A stretch of 64,000 nucleotides of DNA from Portunus trituberculatus (GCF_017591435.1 NC_059283.1:5456012-5520011), one strand, 5' to 3'; numbered from the stretch's first letter, positions 1 to 32,999 are shown. Notes: generated from the sequence alone by a model not told the origin. Made by a program: numbers and translations.

Positions 1-339
1 TTCACAAACACTGACTCACTCCTACTACCCTCACTAACACTCAATCACTCACTCACACTCTCTCACACACCCACTCACCCCCCACCACTTTCACAAACAC
101 TTAATCACTCACCAACACACTCGCACACATCTATCACTCAGAAACACACACACACTCACCATAAAGTCACCACAACCAGGCAGTAGGTTCCGCGTATTTT
201 ACTTTTCTGGGATTGGAAATTACTGAGGCGTATGTATCCTCAGAGTAGCACGTCTGCCTTCTTCCCCGACATTGGGCCATCAAAGACTTCACGATAAGGC
301 GCTTACGGTATAGTCACTCCGTGGCGCTGAAGAAAGGGA

Positions 340-855
340 AGGAGACCGGGAAAAGATTAACAAGGAATGAGGAAACCTCGAGGAAATTTCAAAAGGAGAA
401 ATGAAGGAGACGAAAGGATGCTACTGTTAAGGATGGAAGGAAAGAAGATGCAATGAACTGAAGGAAGAGAAGGAGACCAGGAAAAGATTGACAAGGAATG
501 GAAAAACCTTGAGGGAAATCTTAAAGGAGAACAGGAGACGAAAGGATGCTATTGTTAAGGATGGAAAGAAGGAAGATGCAATGACTGAAGGAAAGGAAGG
601 AGACCAGAAAAAAGATTGACAAGGAATGGAGAAACCTCGAGGAAAGGTCAAAAGGAGAAATGAAGGAGACGAAAGGATGCTACTGTTGAGGATAAAAGGA
701 AGGAAAATGCAATGGACTGAAGGAAGAGAAGGAGACCAGAAAAAGATTGACAAGGAATAGAAAAACCGTGAGGGAAATTTTAAAGGGGAACAGGAGACGA
801 AAGGATGTTACTGGTAAGGATGGAAGGAAGGAAGTTGCAATGGACAGGAACAATT
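340..855. repeat. Tandem array, four units of about 128 bp with alternating subtypes
   Basis: Units start near 342, 469, 597 and 728 with gaaggagaccaggaaaagat. Units 1 and 3 share the middle cctcgagg..aaaggagaaatgaag; units 2 and 4 share cttgaggg..aaaggagaacagg. This is an ABAB arrangement, a dimeric higher-order repeat of about 256 bp. Confidence 0.8.
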
Positions 856-1098
856 ATTAGAAAAAAAAAAATCAGGAAAGAGAAGAAGTGATTTTAAAGT
901 GACGTTAGAAAGAAATCACAAAGGATCATAAAGGAAGAACAAGCAAAACTTACTTATTGTTCCCAATGACTCCGTGGAAGATATAGAAGAGGAGGAAGAA
1001 GAAGAGAAAGAGGAGGAGGAGGAGGAGGAGGAGGAAGGAGAATAGTGACGTATCGGATGTTTAGTGTCTTTTTCTCTGACTCCTTTTCTTATACCTGC

Positions 1099-2465
<1,367 letters not shown>

Positions 2466-2563
2466 AGAGATGATAATTAAAAGCTCATATAAAAAGCTCC
2501 ATTCTTGACTTAAACAAAACATACAGGTGTACAGAAAGATAGACAAGACAGTATACAGAAAGA

Positions 2564-2979
2564 CAGACAGACAGACAGACAGACAGTTCGGATAATAATT
2601 AAAGACTAGATGTAAAAGTTTCATTCTTGACTGTAACAAACTATACTAAGAAAGATATAGAATAAAAAGTGCACTAACATACATACAGACAAGCAGACAT
2701 ATACATACATAAAGAAAACTGATTTATTTGCATGCAGACAAACAGACAGATGGACAAAGAAACAAACGAAATGGTAAATAGACAGAAATAAAAGCAAATC
2801 CATTAGACAGACAGACAGACAGAGAGACAGAGTGACAGACAGAGAGACATGTAAGAGACTTTGATGAAAGGAAATATAAAAAGTAGGAAGCATTTTTATT
2901 GAAGAAGAAACAACATGCAGATATATAATTAGACATAAACAAAGCGAACCCTAATTCATTCACATACAGACAGACAGAC

Positions 2980-3024
<45 letters not shown>
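2564..3024. repeat. ACAG/GACA tetranucleotide tracts with GA
   Basis: (ACAG)n at 2564-2585 and 2808-2822, then gacagacaga at 2967-2985 followed by (GA)n to 3024. The segments 2600-2660 and 2860-3060 share degenerate text (attcttgactgtaacaaa; aatgaaaggaaagataaaaagtagga), so the block looks locally duplicated. Confidence 0.7.
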
Positions 3025-3028
<4 letters not shown>

Positions 3029-3142
3029 TTAATGAAAGGAAAGATAAAAAGTAGGAGGTTTTTTTTCAGATTTCTTTGAACTTTCATTATTTCATTGGCA
3101 TTTTATTTGTAATATTATGGTTTAGCTTTGATGTTCGCTGGA

Positions 3143-3212
3143 TTAAGGTACCTTACGTTAGGTTAAGGTTAAGTTACGTTAGGTTAAGTTAGGTTAGGTT
3201 ATTCCGGATTGA
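3143..3212. repeat. TTAGG-like tract
   Basis: Runs of gttaggttaagttaggttagg, variants of the arthropod telomere unit TTAGG. Similar tracts lie at 11560-11640, 34117-34330, 36946-37000 and, as CCTAA, at 20600-20690. Confidence 0.6.
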
Positions 3213-3468
3213 CCCACCACGCTGTCTTTTTTTCATTGATTTAAGTGTATACAAGTTTTTCTCTCATGTGTCCGTTAATCTTTGTCATTTTTCTTATTAT
3301 TATTCCTGTTTTTTTTCCTTCCATTCCTTCCCATCACTCACGAAACATTTCCCATCCTCTTTCTCTCCCTTATTTCCAACCTTTCGATATCTTCTTTTGA
3401 TTATTACCACTGCTTTTATCACTATTCCTGTTCTTTTTCTTCTATTTATTCCTATCACTCACCAAAAA

Positions 3469-3542
<74 letters not shown>

Positions 3543-3547
<5 letters not shown>

Positions 3548-5546
3548 CACTCATGCCCTATATATTTCTGCCCGTAATCATGCCAAATCTATTCTCCAAC
3601 TTACTAAAACTCTTTCATCAATAGAAAATGTCAAAGTCTTTCCAATTCTAACTCCTCTCGAGATTTCTGGCATCTAGCCAATAATATCTCTAACAACTTT
3701 ACTTCTTCGTCTTTCCCTCCTTTACTTCATCCAGATGGCTCTACAGCTGTCTCTTCTTTTCTAAAGCTGAACTCTTCGCTCAAACCTTTGCTACCAACTC
3801 AACTTTGGATGATTCTGGGCATATTCCTCCTACTCCTCCACCCTCTGACTACTTCATCCCTAAAATTAAAATTCTTTATAAAGACGTTTTCCTGGCCCTC
3901 TCTGGCCTTGATTCTCGGAAGGCTTACGGTCCGGATGGAGTCCCTCCTGTTGTTCTCAAAAACTGTGCTTCCGAACTCGCTCACTGCCTGGTCAAACTCT
4001 TTCATCTGTGTCTCTCTACTTCTATTTATCCTTCTTGCTGGAAGTTTGCTCACATTCAACCTGTCCCTAAAAAGGTGACCACTCCAATCCTTCTAACTAC
4101 CGCCCTATAGCTTTGATTTCCTGCCTTTCTAAAGCCTTTGAGTCTATCCTTAATAGGAAGATAATGAGGCATCTATCAGCTCACAACCTTCTCTCTGATT
4201 GCCAGTATGGTTTCCGTAAAGGCAGATCTACTGGTGATCTTCTTACTTTCCTAACTGAATCTTGGTCATCCTCTTTTAGGGACTTCGGTGAAACCTTTGC
4301 TGTCGGCCTTGACATATCGAAAGCCTTCGATAGAGTCTGGCACAAATCTTTAATTTCTAAACTACCCTCCTACGGATTCTATCCTTCTCTCTGTACCTTC
4401 ATCTCCAGTTTCCTTTCCGATCGTTCTATTGCTGCTGTAGTAGACGGTCACTGTTCTTCCTCTAAAACTATCAACAGTGGTGTTCCACAGGGTTCTGTCC
4501 TATCACCCACTCTCTTTCTATTATTCATCAATGATCTCCTAAATCTGACTCAATGCCCTATCCACTCCTATGCTGATGATACCACCTTGCATTATTCAAC
4601 AGCGTTCAACAGACGCCCAACCCAACAACAATTAAATGACTCAAGGCGAGATGCTATAGGACGCCTAACTTCTGATCTTTCACTTGTTTCTGATTGGGGC
4701 AGAGAAAACCTGGTTTTGTTCAATGCCTCAAAAACTCAATTTCTACAACTATCTACTCGACATAACCTTCCAGACAACTATCCTCTCTTCTTCAATAACA
4801 CTCAACTTCCCTCTCCTCTACATTAAACACACTCGGTCTATCCTTCACTAAAAATCTAAACTGGAAATTTCACATCTCTACTCTTGCTAAATCAGCTTCC
4901 AAGAAGTTAGGTGTCCTGTGGCGTCTTCGTCCATTTTCTCTCCCTCCCAGCTGCTTGCTCTGTACAGGGCCTTATCCGCCCGTGTATGGAGTATGGCTCT
5001 CATGTCTGGGGGATCCACACACAGCTTTACTAAACAAGGTGGAATCTAAAGCTTTTCGTCTTATCAACTCTTCTCCTCTAACTGACTGTCTTGATTCTTT
5101 AAGTCACCGCCGCAATGTTGCATCTTTATCTGTCTTCTACCGCTGTTTTCATGCTGTCTGCTCTTCTGAACTTGCTAACTGCATGCCTTCCCCCTCCTGC
5201 GGCCTCGCTGCACAAGACTCTCTACTTCTTCTCATCCCTATTCTGTCCATCTTCCTAATGCAAGAGTTAACCAGTATCTTCACTCCTTCATTCCCTACAC
5301 TGGTAAACTCTGGAACTCTCTACCTGTGTCTGTATTTCCACCTGCCTATGACTTAAACTCTTTCAAAAGAGGAGTGTCAAGACACCTCTTACGTTAACTG
5401 GACCCTCCTTTTAGATTTTTTTGTTTTTTCTCTTTCTCCTACTTTCCTCTTCACAGGGCCTGGCAACCAGCGGGATTTTTTTTTTTCCCCAACACTTTGT
5501 TTTCCCTTGGCCAGTGCCCTTGTAATGTAAAAAAAAAAAAAAAAAA
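3543..5546 (+). mobile_element. 5'-truncated non-LTR retrotransposon (family A) with poly-A
   Basis: A broken reverse transcriptase frame runs through AYGPDGVPPVVLKN, QYGFRKGRSTGDLL, DISKAFDRVWHKSL, SGVPQGSVLSPTLF and the catalytic SYADDTT near 4568, to a C-terminal FKRGVSRHLLR near 5390. Several frameshifts (near 4080, 4826 and 5000) make it dead. The endonuclease domain is missing and the 5' break is at a CT microsatellite. The 3' end is TTGGCCAGTGCCCTTGTAAT and then poly-A at 5529-5546. Jockey/CR1-group LINE by motif style; the clade is not certain. It sits inside the intron before the first visible opsin exon. Confidence 0.9.
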
Positions 5547-5578
5547 TCTTAACTAACTTCCCGTTGCCTCCTTCACAG

Positions 5579-24663
<19,085 letters not shown>

Positions 24664-25665
24664 GGCGGCGGCGACCTGCGAGGTGCCATGACGGCAGCTC
24701 AGAGCCCTGTCTCTTGGAAGTGTTGAGGCACGTAGGCCCAGCAGGACAGCGTCGCCAGCCACGGGTGTGGCGGGGCGCGGGACGGCGCCGCGAAGTGCAA
24801 GACTGGGAGGCCCAGAGCGGCGTGGTGAGGTGCGCACCACATGGCATGACGCACAGCAACTGAAGGTGGGGTATCCCGGCATAGTTAGGGCGTGACCATG
24901 TGATATTAGGTCAAGGTCACGCCGCGGGTTGCCGAGGCGCATTGTGGCGTGGCGGTGAGGTGGGTCACTTCAGGGGGGCTGGGGGACGGAGGGGTGGCGG
25001 AGAGGAGAGCTGAAGTAGCCACATCAGATTACATATATTTTTCTTCCTGTCGCTCTCTTGCTATAAATATTCGCTATATTTTACTAAGGTGTTGCTTAAT
25101 TTGTTGTACTTGTAAGGAAGTAAGGTTAACAGAGTAAGGTAACAGAGTACCTAATTAATGTTAGGGGGACAAGGGCGCGTCGTTTGTACCACGTGGCGGG
25201 CGAGGAACTGTGGGGACGAAGGGAGTCTGTTTCTAGGATGCTTTTCTGTGTTATACATTTAAGACGGCACCTCCGTGAGAAGAGGACACCACGCGACGCC
25301 CTAACAGTGCTAACTTATGCACTTCAGGTCGCTGGAGATGACGCACGTCGAAGCGGAGACAATAATACCGTAATGTTAAGGCTAAGGTAAGCAGGAGAAG
25401 CAGGACCAGTGCAACACAGACACAGACACAAGCACAGCCAACCCATGCTCGTGTTACTTTCCCTTGTCTTTCACGTGACTTTCAACCTTCCCGCTAGCTC
25501 CTCCAGGCAGGACCAGGCAGGACCCTCAGTGGTCGCAGCGCCAGCAGGACCAAAGCACCGTCAACCTCCACACGAGACAATCTTCACCATCGCCACACTT
25601 CATCACCGTCGTGACTCTTCAATTGTGATACCAGAACGAAAAAGAATAAACAATTAAATACTCGT
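24664..25665 (+). other. Probable 3' UTR of the opsin gene
   Basis: GC-rich non-coding sequence directly after the opsin stop, falling to AT-rich near the end. No conserved coding frame is seen. An AATAAA lies at 25645-25650. Extent is inferred, not shown. Confidence 0.5.
25645..25650 (+). promoter_or_regulatory. Candidate poly-A signal of the opsin transcript
   Basis: AATAAA about 980 bases after the opsin stop codon, in an AT-rich stretch. A second AATAAA lies near 26249. Hexamer only; no transcript evidence. Confidence 0.35.
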
Positions 25666-25669
25666 TAAC

Positions 25670-27200
25670 CTTGACAAGCTTGACACGAGGCCTCAGGGAA
25701 GACTTGCTTCACACGCCTTGCTTCGCTCACTTGACTCCAAAGCTTCGAGCGGCGCTCTATCTTGGGTCCGCCTCCTCCCGCGTATTACCTCCCGCTCCTC
25801 CCGCCGCGTGTGTTATGAACGATTAGATTCCATCCTACAGAGGCGCAAGAATCCAACCTTCCTGCCAAACACGGCGGGCGGCGCGGCGAGGCATGGCACG
25901 CAGTAAAGCTTTGGAATCGACCCGGAGATTCGTTACTTTGAATCTTTGTGAATCGAGGCGCGAGAAAACCCTGTGGTCTCGATGGGGGAAACTTGCTTTG
26001 TCATGACTAACGACTTACCTGTGAAGTAATTAGGCGTTAAGGCTGCCGGCATATCACTGTAGAGGTGTAAGGATCTTGGGGGAACTCGACGCTTCCGAAC
26101 GAAAGTAAATTAAGAACAAATCTTGATGAAACATTGAATGGACTTAACACTTTTTTCCTTCCTTCATATATATTTTGTGTGGTGATCTTTTTTTTTTTTT
26201 CTCGTATCGTTTCGTGAAGCATCTGTGGCGCCTCGACACGGCAGAGGCAATAAACCATGAGTGGGTCAGTGAGATAGGAGTGAGTGGAGAGTACGTGTGT
26301 GGTGCCGTGCTGGGCTGGAGGAGATCAGGGCACGGCAACTGGTGATCTTCCTACCCGGGACAGACAGGTAAATGTTTCTTTTTTTCTTTCTATTTTTTTG
26401 TATAGGGGTACAAAAATCATAAAAGGTATATTGAAGTGACAGTTAATAGAAAAAAAAGAACTGAATTAATAACCTAAAATTAAAATGTCTTGCAGCCTTT
26501 TGAGTATCTAGAAATGAACCGTTTACTGAAGGCACTGCACGAAGTCTCGACACTTCTACAGGAAAGGAAGAAATTAAGAGTATACATTTTAATTATCTAT
26601 CCGGTAAAGAGATTAAAGGTGATTGGAACAAGAGAAATATCCTAAGAGTGCTTTATGTTTAGGAAAATGTCTCAACACGCTGTGAAGTTGTTAATTATCT
26701 ATAATATAGAAATATCAAATGAAAAAAAAACTTTCCACTGATGCGCCAATCTCTACAGGAAAAAAATATCCAAAATTTAAGTGTCTTGCAACGTAAATAT
26801 TCGGAAACTCATTATTCATGAGAGACAAGATTTTAGTACTGTCTTGATCCGCGCATTAGACCGTTCAGGGCCAGATACACTTTTAAAGCTTCACAAAATC
26901 ATAACTACGAAAAGAGGAAACGGAGATACAATAGTAGTTAATGAATAGTTAGAAGGTAATACAGTTTTAAAATGTTATCCGAACTGAGCTAATGTAGTAA
27001 AGGATTAAATTGACGAAGCGGACCAAAAGAGGGAGGGACGGTGTGGGAAAATGGGAATTCTGGAGTTTGGAGAGAGAAAGATATGGGGGAGGGGGGCGCT
27101 GTCTGTCCATTGCTAGTGCTGCGTGATGTACTTACCACTACAGATAAGATGTATGTACGTGTGTCGTTCAGTTACTTATGTACTGGTGGTGAAAGTCGTT
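25670..27200. other. Intergenic, no gene recognised
   Basis: Mixed sequence between the opsin 3' end and the next repeats. The open frames are short and without motifs. Confidence 0.6.
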
Positions 27201-27215
27201 CTTGTAACCTGACGT

Positions 27216-27600
27216 GTCCAGTAGCGAATAAAATGAATGAGTAATGTCTTAGTTTTACATGAGGAAACTGAATAAATAAATAGATACAGGGTGAAGGTTA
27301 TCTGTGAATGAGTGAAGGAGGGAATGGATGTACAGATGATCGATGCCTGAGTGAAATGAATGACTAGTTTTACATGAAGTGACAATGAATAATTTAGTTG
27401 TACCATTGATAGGGTGAAGATTATTAAGGTGAATGAATGAGTGAATAAAACAAGACACATAACAGTGAATAAAATTCATCCTGTTCACTTGATGAATATT
27501 CACATACAATGAATATTCTAGAGATACGGTGGAGAGAATAAAGGCTAATACTTGTGAATTAATGAATGAGTGAATAGGTAGAGGTGATGAATACGAGAAT
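27216..27600. repeat. Degenerate tandem block rich in gaatgaatgagtga
   Basis: Repeated agttttacatga.g..gtgaatgaatgagtgaat and gggtgaagrttat segments, about 100 bp apart. Confidence 0.5.
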
Positions 27601-27825
27601 AACCTTCGTTACCAATTAACATGGCCAGCATGACTGACTACCAGACGTGTACTTGCAGTTTTTTCGCCTTTGTGTTTCGTTTCGTGTTGATATAACGAAA
27701 TGAAAACGAAAAATGTACCGTGTTGGAAAAAAGTTGTGAAAAAATAAAGTTATATGGATGAGAAATTATATATTGTTTGTGTTTAGATGTATAACCACTG
27801 ACACACACACACACACACACACACA

Positions 27826-28107
27826 CCTCTGGTTTGAGCGCTGGCTTCACAAACCAGAAGACCGGGGTTCGATTCCCCGGCCGGGTGGAGATATTTGGGT
27901 GTGTCTCCTTTCACGTGTAGCCCCTGTTTACCTAGCAGTGAGTAGGTACGGGATGTAAATCGAGGAGTTGTGACCTGGTTGTCCCGGTGTGTGGTGTGTG
28001 CCTGGTCTCAGGCCTATCCGAAGATCGGAAATAATGAGCTCTGAGCTCGTTCCGTAGGGTAACGTCTGGTTGTCTCGTCAGAGACTGCAGCAGATCAAAC
28101 AGTGAAA
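27826..28107 (+). mobile_element. tRNA-Val-like SINE (family V), copy 3
   Basis: Same head (loop ttcacaa, B-box ggttcgattcc) and body as 22258-22525, with the tgagctctgagctcgttccg segment that copy lacks. The first bases of the head are lost. CA repeats at 27800-27825 and after 28106. Confidence 0.85.
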
Positions 28108-28161
28108 CACACACACAAACACACGTGCGCGCGCGCACAAGGGAGCGGTTGAGATGAGTAA

Positions 28162-29207
28162 AGGCGGCGTCACACTAGCACTTCCGTCGTCTCAGGCGAT
28201 TTCCGTCGTTTTTTACTCTTCTGTCAACACTTTCTGTCGTCTTGAGTCAGACGGAACGCATCGTTTTCGTCTAGCGTCAATTTTTAGTCAAAATAAGAAC
28301 TATGGTTTCTAATCAACACTTTTATTAAAAAAAATTTTTTTTTGTTAAGGTGCGTCCACACGATCTAACAATGTTCGACGGACAAAATTGTTACCATTTA
28401 CCATTGGAAAGCGGAAAGGCTCATGCTGCATAGTGCAATTTTTTTGGCCTTGTTTTTTTTCTTGTGTACCATGGTAGTGATGTACTGCACCAGTCGTCCA
28501 AGGCCACACACTGACTTAAATGCCTGAGTTACCAACGGACATCACCTTCGAACATTGTCCACCGGTCTTTGCCCTGTGAGCAGAGTTGAAACGGTGGTAA
28601 ACAACCTCATCTGTTACCACTGCCAGATCCACTTCCATCGTTTCACCGCTTATGACGTCATCCTGCTTCTCCTGTGATATGGTAACGATTTTGTCCGTCG
28701 AACATTGTTCGATCGTGTGGACGCACCTTTAAACGGAAGAATGCTATTATCATGATAGAAGAAATTTAAATAAGTTGATGAACATATATTTGTATACATA
28801 TTTTTTTCGTCTAGCCTATCAATGAAAAGTTCCTTAGTTGTTTGTGTACACTTCCTGGGGAGTGCGAATGTGCGACGCTTTTGAATATTTCCAAGGCAAC
28901 TTCCAAGTAGCTGGCCAAGATGAGCAGTTATGTTATCTGTCAGTGGACAAAACACTCTGAAGAATTTCTCATAGAGAGCATTAGAGGTCACCGTTGCCTT
29001 TGGGATCACAGAACAGCTGATTACATTATAAAGTGCAAAAAAGCCGCGGCTTGCTGGGGTGAATGAGGAGCCATGTTTGTTTACAATCGACAAGCGCGGC
29101 AAAGGCGGAAGCAAGCTTGTGTGTGACGGCCACCGTCTGCAAAAGTTGACAGTCGTCAGAAAATTGACAGAAAAAGAAGACGGAAAAGTGCTAGTGTGAC
29201 GCCGCCT
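28162..29207. mobile_element. DNA transposon with TIRs and TAA target duplication (outer)
   Basis: The left end AGGCGGCGTCACACTAGCAC-TT and the right end read in reverse are identical over 22 bases. Both are flanked by TAA (28159-28161 and 29208-29210). A 3-bp TAA/TTA duplication suggests PIF/Harbinger type. No transposase was recognised; a 154-codon minus-strand frame (28650-29114) has no motif I know. It contains a second TIR element. Confidence 0.85.
28348..28728. mobile_element. Nested DNA transposon, 45-bp TIRs, TTA target duplication
   Basis: Left AGGTGCGTCCACACGATCTA-ACAATGTTCGACGG.. and the right end in reverse agree over about 45 bases with two differences. TTA at 28345-28347 and 28729-28731. 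381 bp long, non-autonomous, inserted inside the outer element. Confidence 0.9.
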
Positions 29208-29258
29208 TAAGGTTTGCGTGATGGTGTGTGTGTGTGTGCGTACGTGCGTGCGTGAGAG

Positions 29259-29435
29259 ACCATTGGAAAGCGGAAAGGCTCATGCTGCATAGTGCAATTT
29301 TTTTGGCCTTGTTTTTTTTCTTGTGTACCATGGTAGTGATGTACTGCACCAGTCGTCCAAGGCCACACACTGACTTAAATGCCTGAGTTACCAACGGACA
29401 TCACCTTCGAACATTGTCCACCGGTCTTTGCCCTG
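29259..29435 (+). repeat. Perfect 177-bp copy of the inner transposon core
   Basis: Identical base for base to 28400-28576, including the T7 and T8 runs, and without the TIRs. It lies 52 bp outside the outer element, after a GT/GTAC-rich stretch. Confidence 0.92.
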
Positions 29436-29547
29436 AACGTGACCTTGAAAAGAGGGTGACTGGGTACGTGTGTGTGTGTGTATATGTGTGTGTGCCGGTA
29501 CGGTTTGTGTATATACTGTATTATCAAAGAAGTCTGTACAAAATTCG

Positions 29548-29551
<4 letters not shown>

Positions 29552-29621
<70 letters not shown>

Positions 29622-29958
29622 CAAGTACTACTATCACTACTTGTGTGTGTAAACAAGTACTACTACTACTACTATTACTACTACTACTACCACTACTACT
29701 ATTACTACTACTATTACTACTACTACTACTACTTCTTCCTGTCAGTCACGCTCCGTTTTTTGTCACGCTCCGCTCTGTTATTTGCTCACAAGTATCACTG
29801 GAGAAAAAACAATAAAGGGAAAGAAAACGAAGACCTAATCGCTGTCATTATTCAACCTACCTCACATTTTCTTTTCTTTTTCCGAGGTGTCTATTTTTTT
29901 TATTGTTTTTTCCTTTTTACTTTTTTTCTCTAGTCTCGTGAAGTATCGCTGCTACGCT

Positions 29959-30016
<58 letters not shown>
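29552..30016. repeat. GT, ACT and CT microsatellites
   Basis: (GT)n 29552-29617; a duplicated acttgtgtgtgtaaacaagtactact at about 29610-29670; (ACT)n about 29655-29732; (CT)n 29960-30016. Confidence 0.9.
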
Positions 30017-30019
<3 letters not shown>

Positions 30020-30020
<1 letters not shown>

Positions 30021-30950
30021 TCTTCTTCTTTCTTCTTCTGAATCTCTCCTTGTTTGTTTTCTTCATAATCTTTCACGTATCTTTTATAATGGCTGCTGTT
30101 GATTCTTACTGCTTCCAATGGCCGTTAAATTAGAACTTTTCACGGGTGTGTGTCATTATTAGACCCCATTGATTAAACTTTTCCAGGCCGTTTCCTGATT
30201 TATAGGCATCCCTTCAGCTATTCTCCCTCCTCACCTCTCACTCACTCTCCCTCCTCTCCCTCCTCTCCGGCCATTTATCCCTCTCACCCATCCCATTAAT
30301 ACATAACCCTTAGAAACCATAAAAGGAAAATAAACACACGAACCATTCTTTTTTTTTTATCTCCTCTATATATTTATATATGTACAGTTTTATCTACATC
30401 AGTTAACACTTAGCTACAACAACAACAACAACCACCACCGCCACCACAGCACCGTCAGACACACACACGGGACAGTCAGGGTCAGCCGCGTCCGTAACTG
30501 GTGGCGTAGCAAGGGCGTCTCAGGGTCACTCAGGGGAACACACCGCCTACCCCAGTCCCTTCTGCCCGTGACAGAAAGTGCCACAGGGAAAGGGGAGGGA
30601 AGCAGTGCGTATCTAGACCTGTCCACGCGCCACGCCAGCCCACCCATGCCTCTGTCTACCTTACACTCGCACATACATATACATAGCCGTGCCTCTTCGT
30701 TATATCAGGCACGAGACTAAGCCATGCACGCACACACGCACTCACTCTTGCACAGGACAACAATAGAAACACCTTTAAAATCTTCCAATACATGATCAAC
30801 AATTTACGTGAACATCCATTGAAACAATCACGCCTCATCTACGAAACACCAAGTGGATGACGAAACATGACGTAACACTGCTGCGAAACACTTAAGTCCG
30901 TGCTCTGAAAAACTCTGTTCTCTCACCACGACTACTTTCAAAGGCTGCAG
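30020..30950. other. Intergenic, no gene recognised
   Basis: Holds a GC-rich stretch at 30430-30650 with no supported frame. It might be part of an unseen 3' UTR. Confidence 0.5.
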
Positions 30951-30959
30951 AGATGATTA

Positions 30960-31505
30960 GCCAGGTTCTTGAGGGTGTTTCTTCTGTTAGCCATAAAGCA
31001 CTTAAGAAACCAGTGATACCTCATCTCACGTTTAATTTATTTGCCAAGGAGGATACAGAGACGGTTAGCTGGGTTTTTGAGAGTGCGTCTTCTGTTAGTA
31101 ATGTAGAAATCTTGATAATTTGACACTAGAATCATAAAAACACTTAAAAAAAAGGCCGTGTCACCTCATCTCGTCATGTCTATTTCTCGAGAGTGTTTCG
31201 CTGGTCAGTAATATAGAAATCTGATAATCTGTCACTGGAACCATGAAAATAACCTTAAAAAGCCTGTCAACTAGAGGGTTCTCATAAGTTTTCTCCAGTC
31301 AATAATGTAGAAATCTTGATAATCTGTCTCTAAAACCATAAAACACCTTCAAAACACTATCAACTAGAGCCTTTTGAAAGTAATGGAGAGTTCTCATGAG
31401 TTTTCTCCAGTCAGTAATGTAAAAATCTTGATAATCTGACACTCGAACCATGAAAACACCATAGTGAGAGTTTAGTCAACTAGAGTCTTTTGAAAGTAGT
31501 AGAGG
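30960..31505. repeat. Degenerate tandem array of about 110-130 bp
   Basis: Four to five units share gtcagtaatgtagaaatctt-gataatctg, cactcgaaccatgaaaacac and gtcaactagagtcttttgaa. Confidence 0.75.
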
Positions 31506-32480
31506 TGTGACGCAGAAGAGTTTCAGAATACGGTCCTCGCTACAAAGACTCGAAGGGACTCGAGACAAAACAACGGTACTGTGAACATGACTAGAGCGGC
31601 GGGGACAGACCACAGAGGATACAGTGGCAGCCCCGCCCGGTGATAACAGTGAGCGAGGAACACAACATACAGAGAACAGAACACCAGAACACAGAACCAC
31701 AAGACGAGATCAAGTCACATGTCATAGAACCTCCAGAGAGAACCAAAATATTGATCACTACGGACTCATAAACTTCTCGTAAAGTCTGGGAAGTGTCTAC
31801 GTGGTATAATCTAGATCAACATTGGGTACTCGTGCCTCTACGCTACCCGCGCCTACCTCAACGATACTACGGAACCACAACCTCGTGAACCTCAGACTAG
31901 TATTCTTTAAGAGTACGTGTGACGCTTAACCCTTTCACTGCAGCACGTAACACCTCACGAGGCTGAGGAAGTGACAGCGTTCAAGAAAGACAGAAAAGAA
32001 AACGATGTATAAAGACAAGATAGAAAAAAAAAGACGATATACAAGAGAGAAAAGAGCAAAACAGGCACAAGAGAGAGAAAAATTAAGAGACAATTTACAC
32101 GAAAGGGGGAGAAAGAAAAACTGTGTATAAGAGTCAAAAAGAAGACTCGCAAAGAAGACAGGAAAAGTCAAGTACAAGAGAGAGAAGATGAAAAAAGAAT
32201 ATGCACAAGTGTAAGAGAAAAAACGTATGAATGAGAGATGAGCAAGACACGAATTACAAGAGAGAGAAAGGGGAAAAAAAGATAGACAAGATCGAGAAAG
32301 AGAGAAAAAAAAGAAATTATAGATCTTTGAAAGAAAGGGGAAAATAATAGATCCTTGAGTCTCTGATGTATAGACACCAGAACAAGGAGGAGTAATGGTT
32401 AATAGTTTACTTAATAGTCAAGGTGTGCCAGAGAGCAATAAAGAAGCTCATTAACGCCAGGTAACGCCCCTCACTCCCAG
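31506..32480. other. Intergenic, no gene recognised
   Basis: 31550-31920 is mixed. 31980-32350 is a degenerate A/G-rich block with repeated acaagagagagaaaa..gaaaag units of about 50-60 bp. Confidence 0.55.
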
Positions 32481-32554
32481 GTGCTCGTCAAGGGTGCTCT
32501 GGGGCAGAATAAATGCCCATCTCATATATTTCCAAGCGTAACAAAGACTGATAA

Positions 32555-32625
32555 CAAAATAAGGGATGCCGCCAGGAGCCATCAACCCTACACGTGGCAG
32601 TCCCTGCGTTAAAGCTCCCTGTATA
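32555..32625 (-). mobile_element. LINE family B 3' tail, inverted
   Basis: The minus strand reads gggactgccacgtgtagggt-tgatggctcctggcggcatc, matching the tails at 7010 and 12085. Confidence 0.6.
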
Positions 32626-32814
32626 AAAGATTTTTTTTTTTCTCAACAACGCAACGGATATGTCACTGATATTCACGTGTTTTGATGATTATTTCACCTT
32701 CAACGTTTTCAGTGTTAAGTAAAGGATATATATATATTGATTTATCTGATATATTTCTCTTTCTTATAGGGAACTTTTGAAGCCCAGGAGAGTAACAACG
32801 CTTTTTCTAATCCG

Positions 32815-32999
32815 ATACAGAGAGAGCGAAGGAGAGAAAGAGACAAAGGCAAAGAGACATAAAGACAAATGGAGGTACATGGAAAGATAGACAGACAAAC
32901 ACGTTGAGAAGAGAGCGAGGAAGAGACAGACAGACAAGGAGACATACAGACAAATGGAGATACATGAAAGGCAGACAGACAAACACGCTGGGGATACAA

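Noticed and set aside
28650..29114. 154-codon minus-strand frame inside the outer TIR element as a transposase
   Set aside because: No DDE, helix-turn-helix or zinc-binding pattern visible; it also crosses the inner transposon end. Probably chance.
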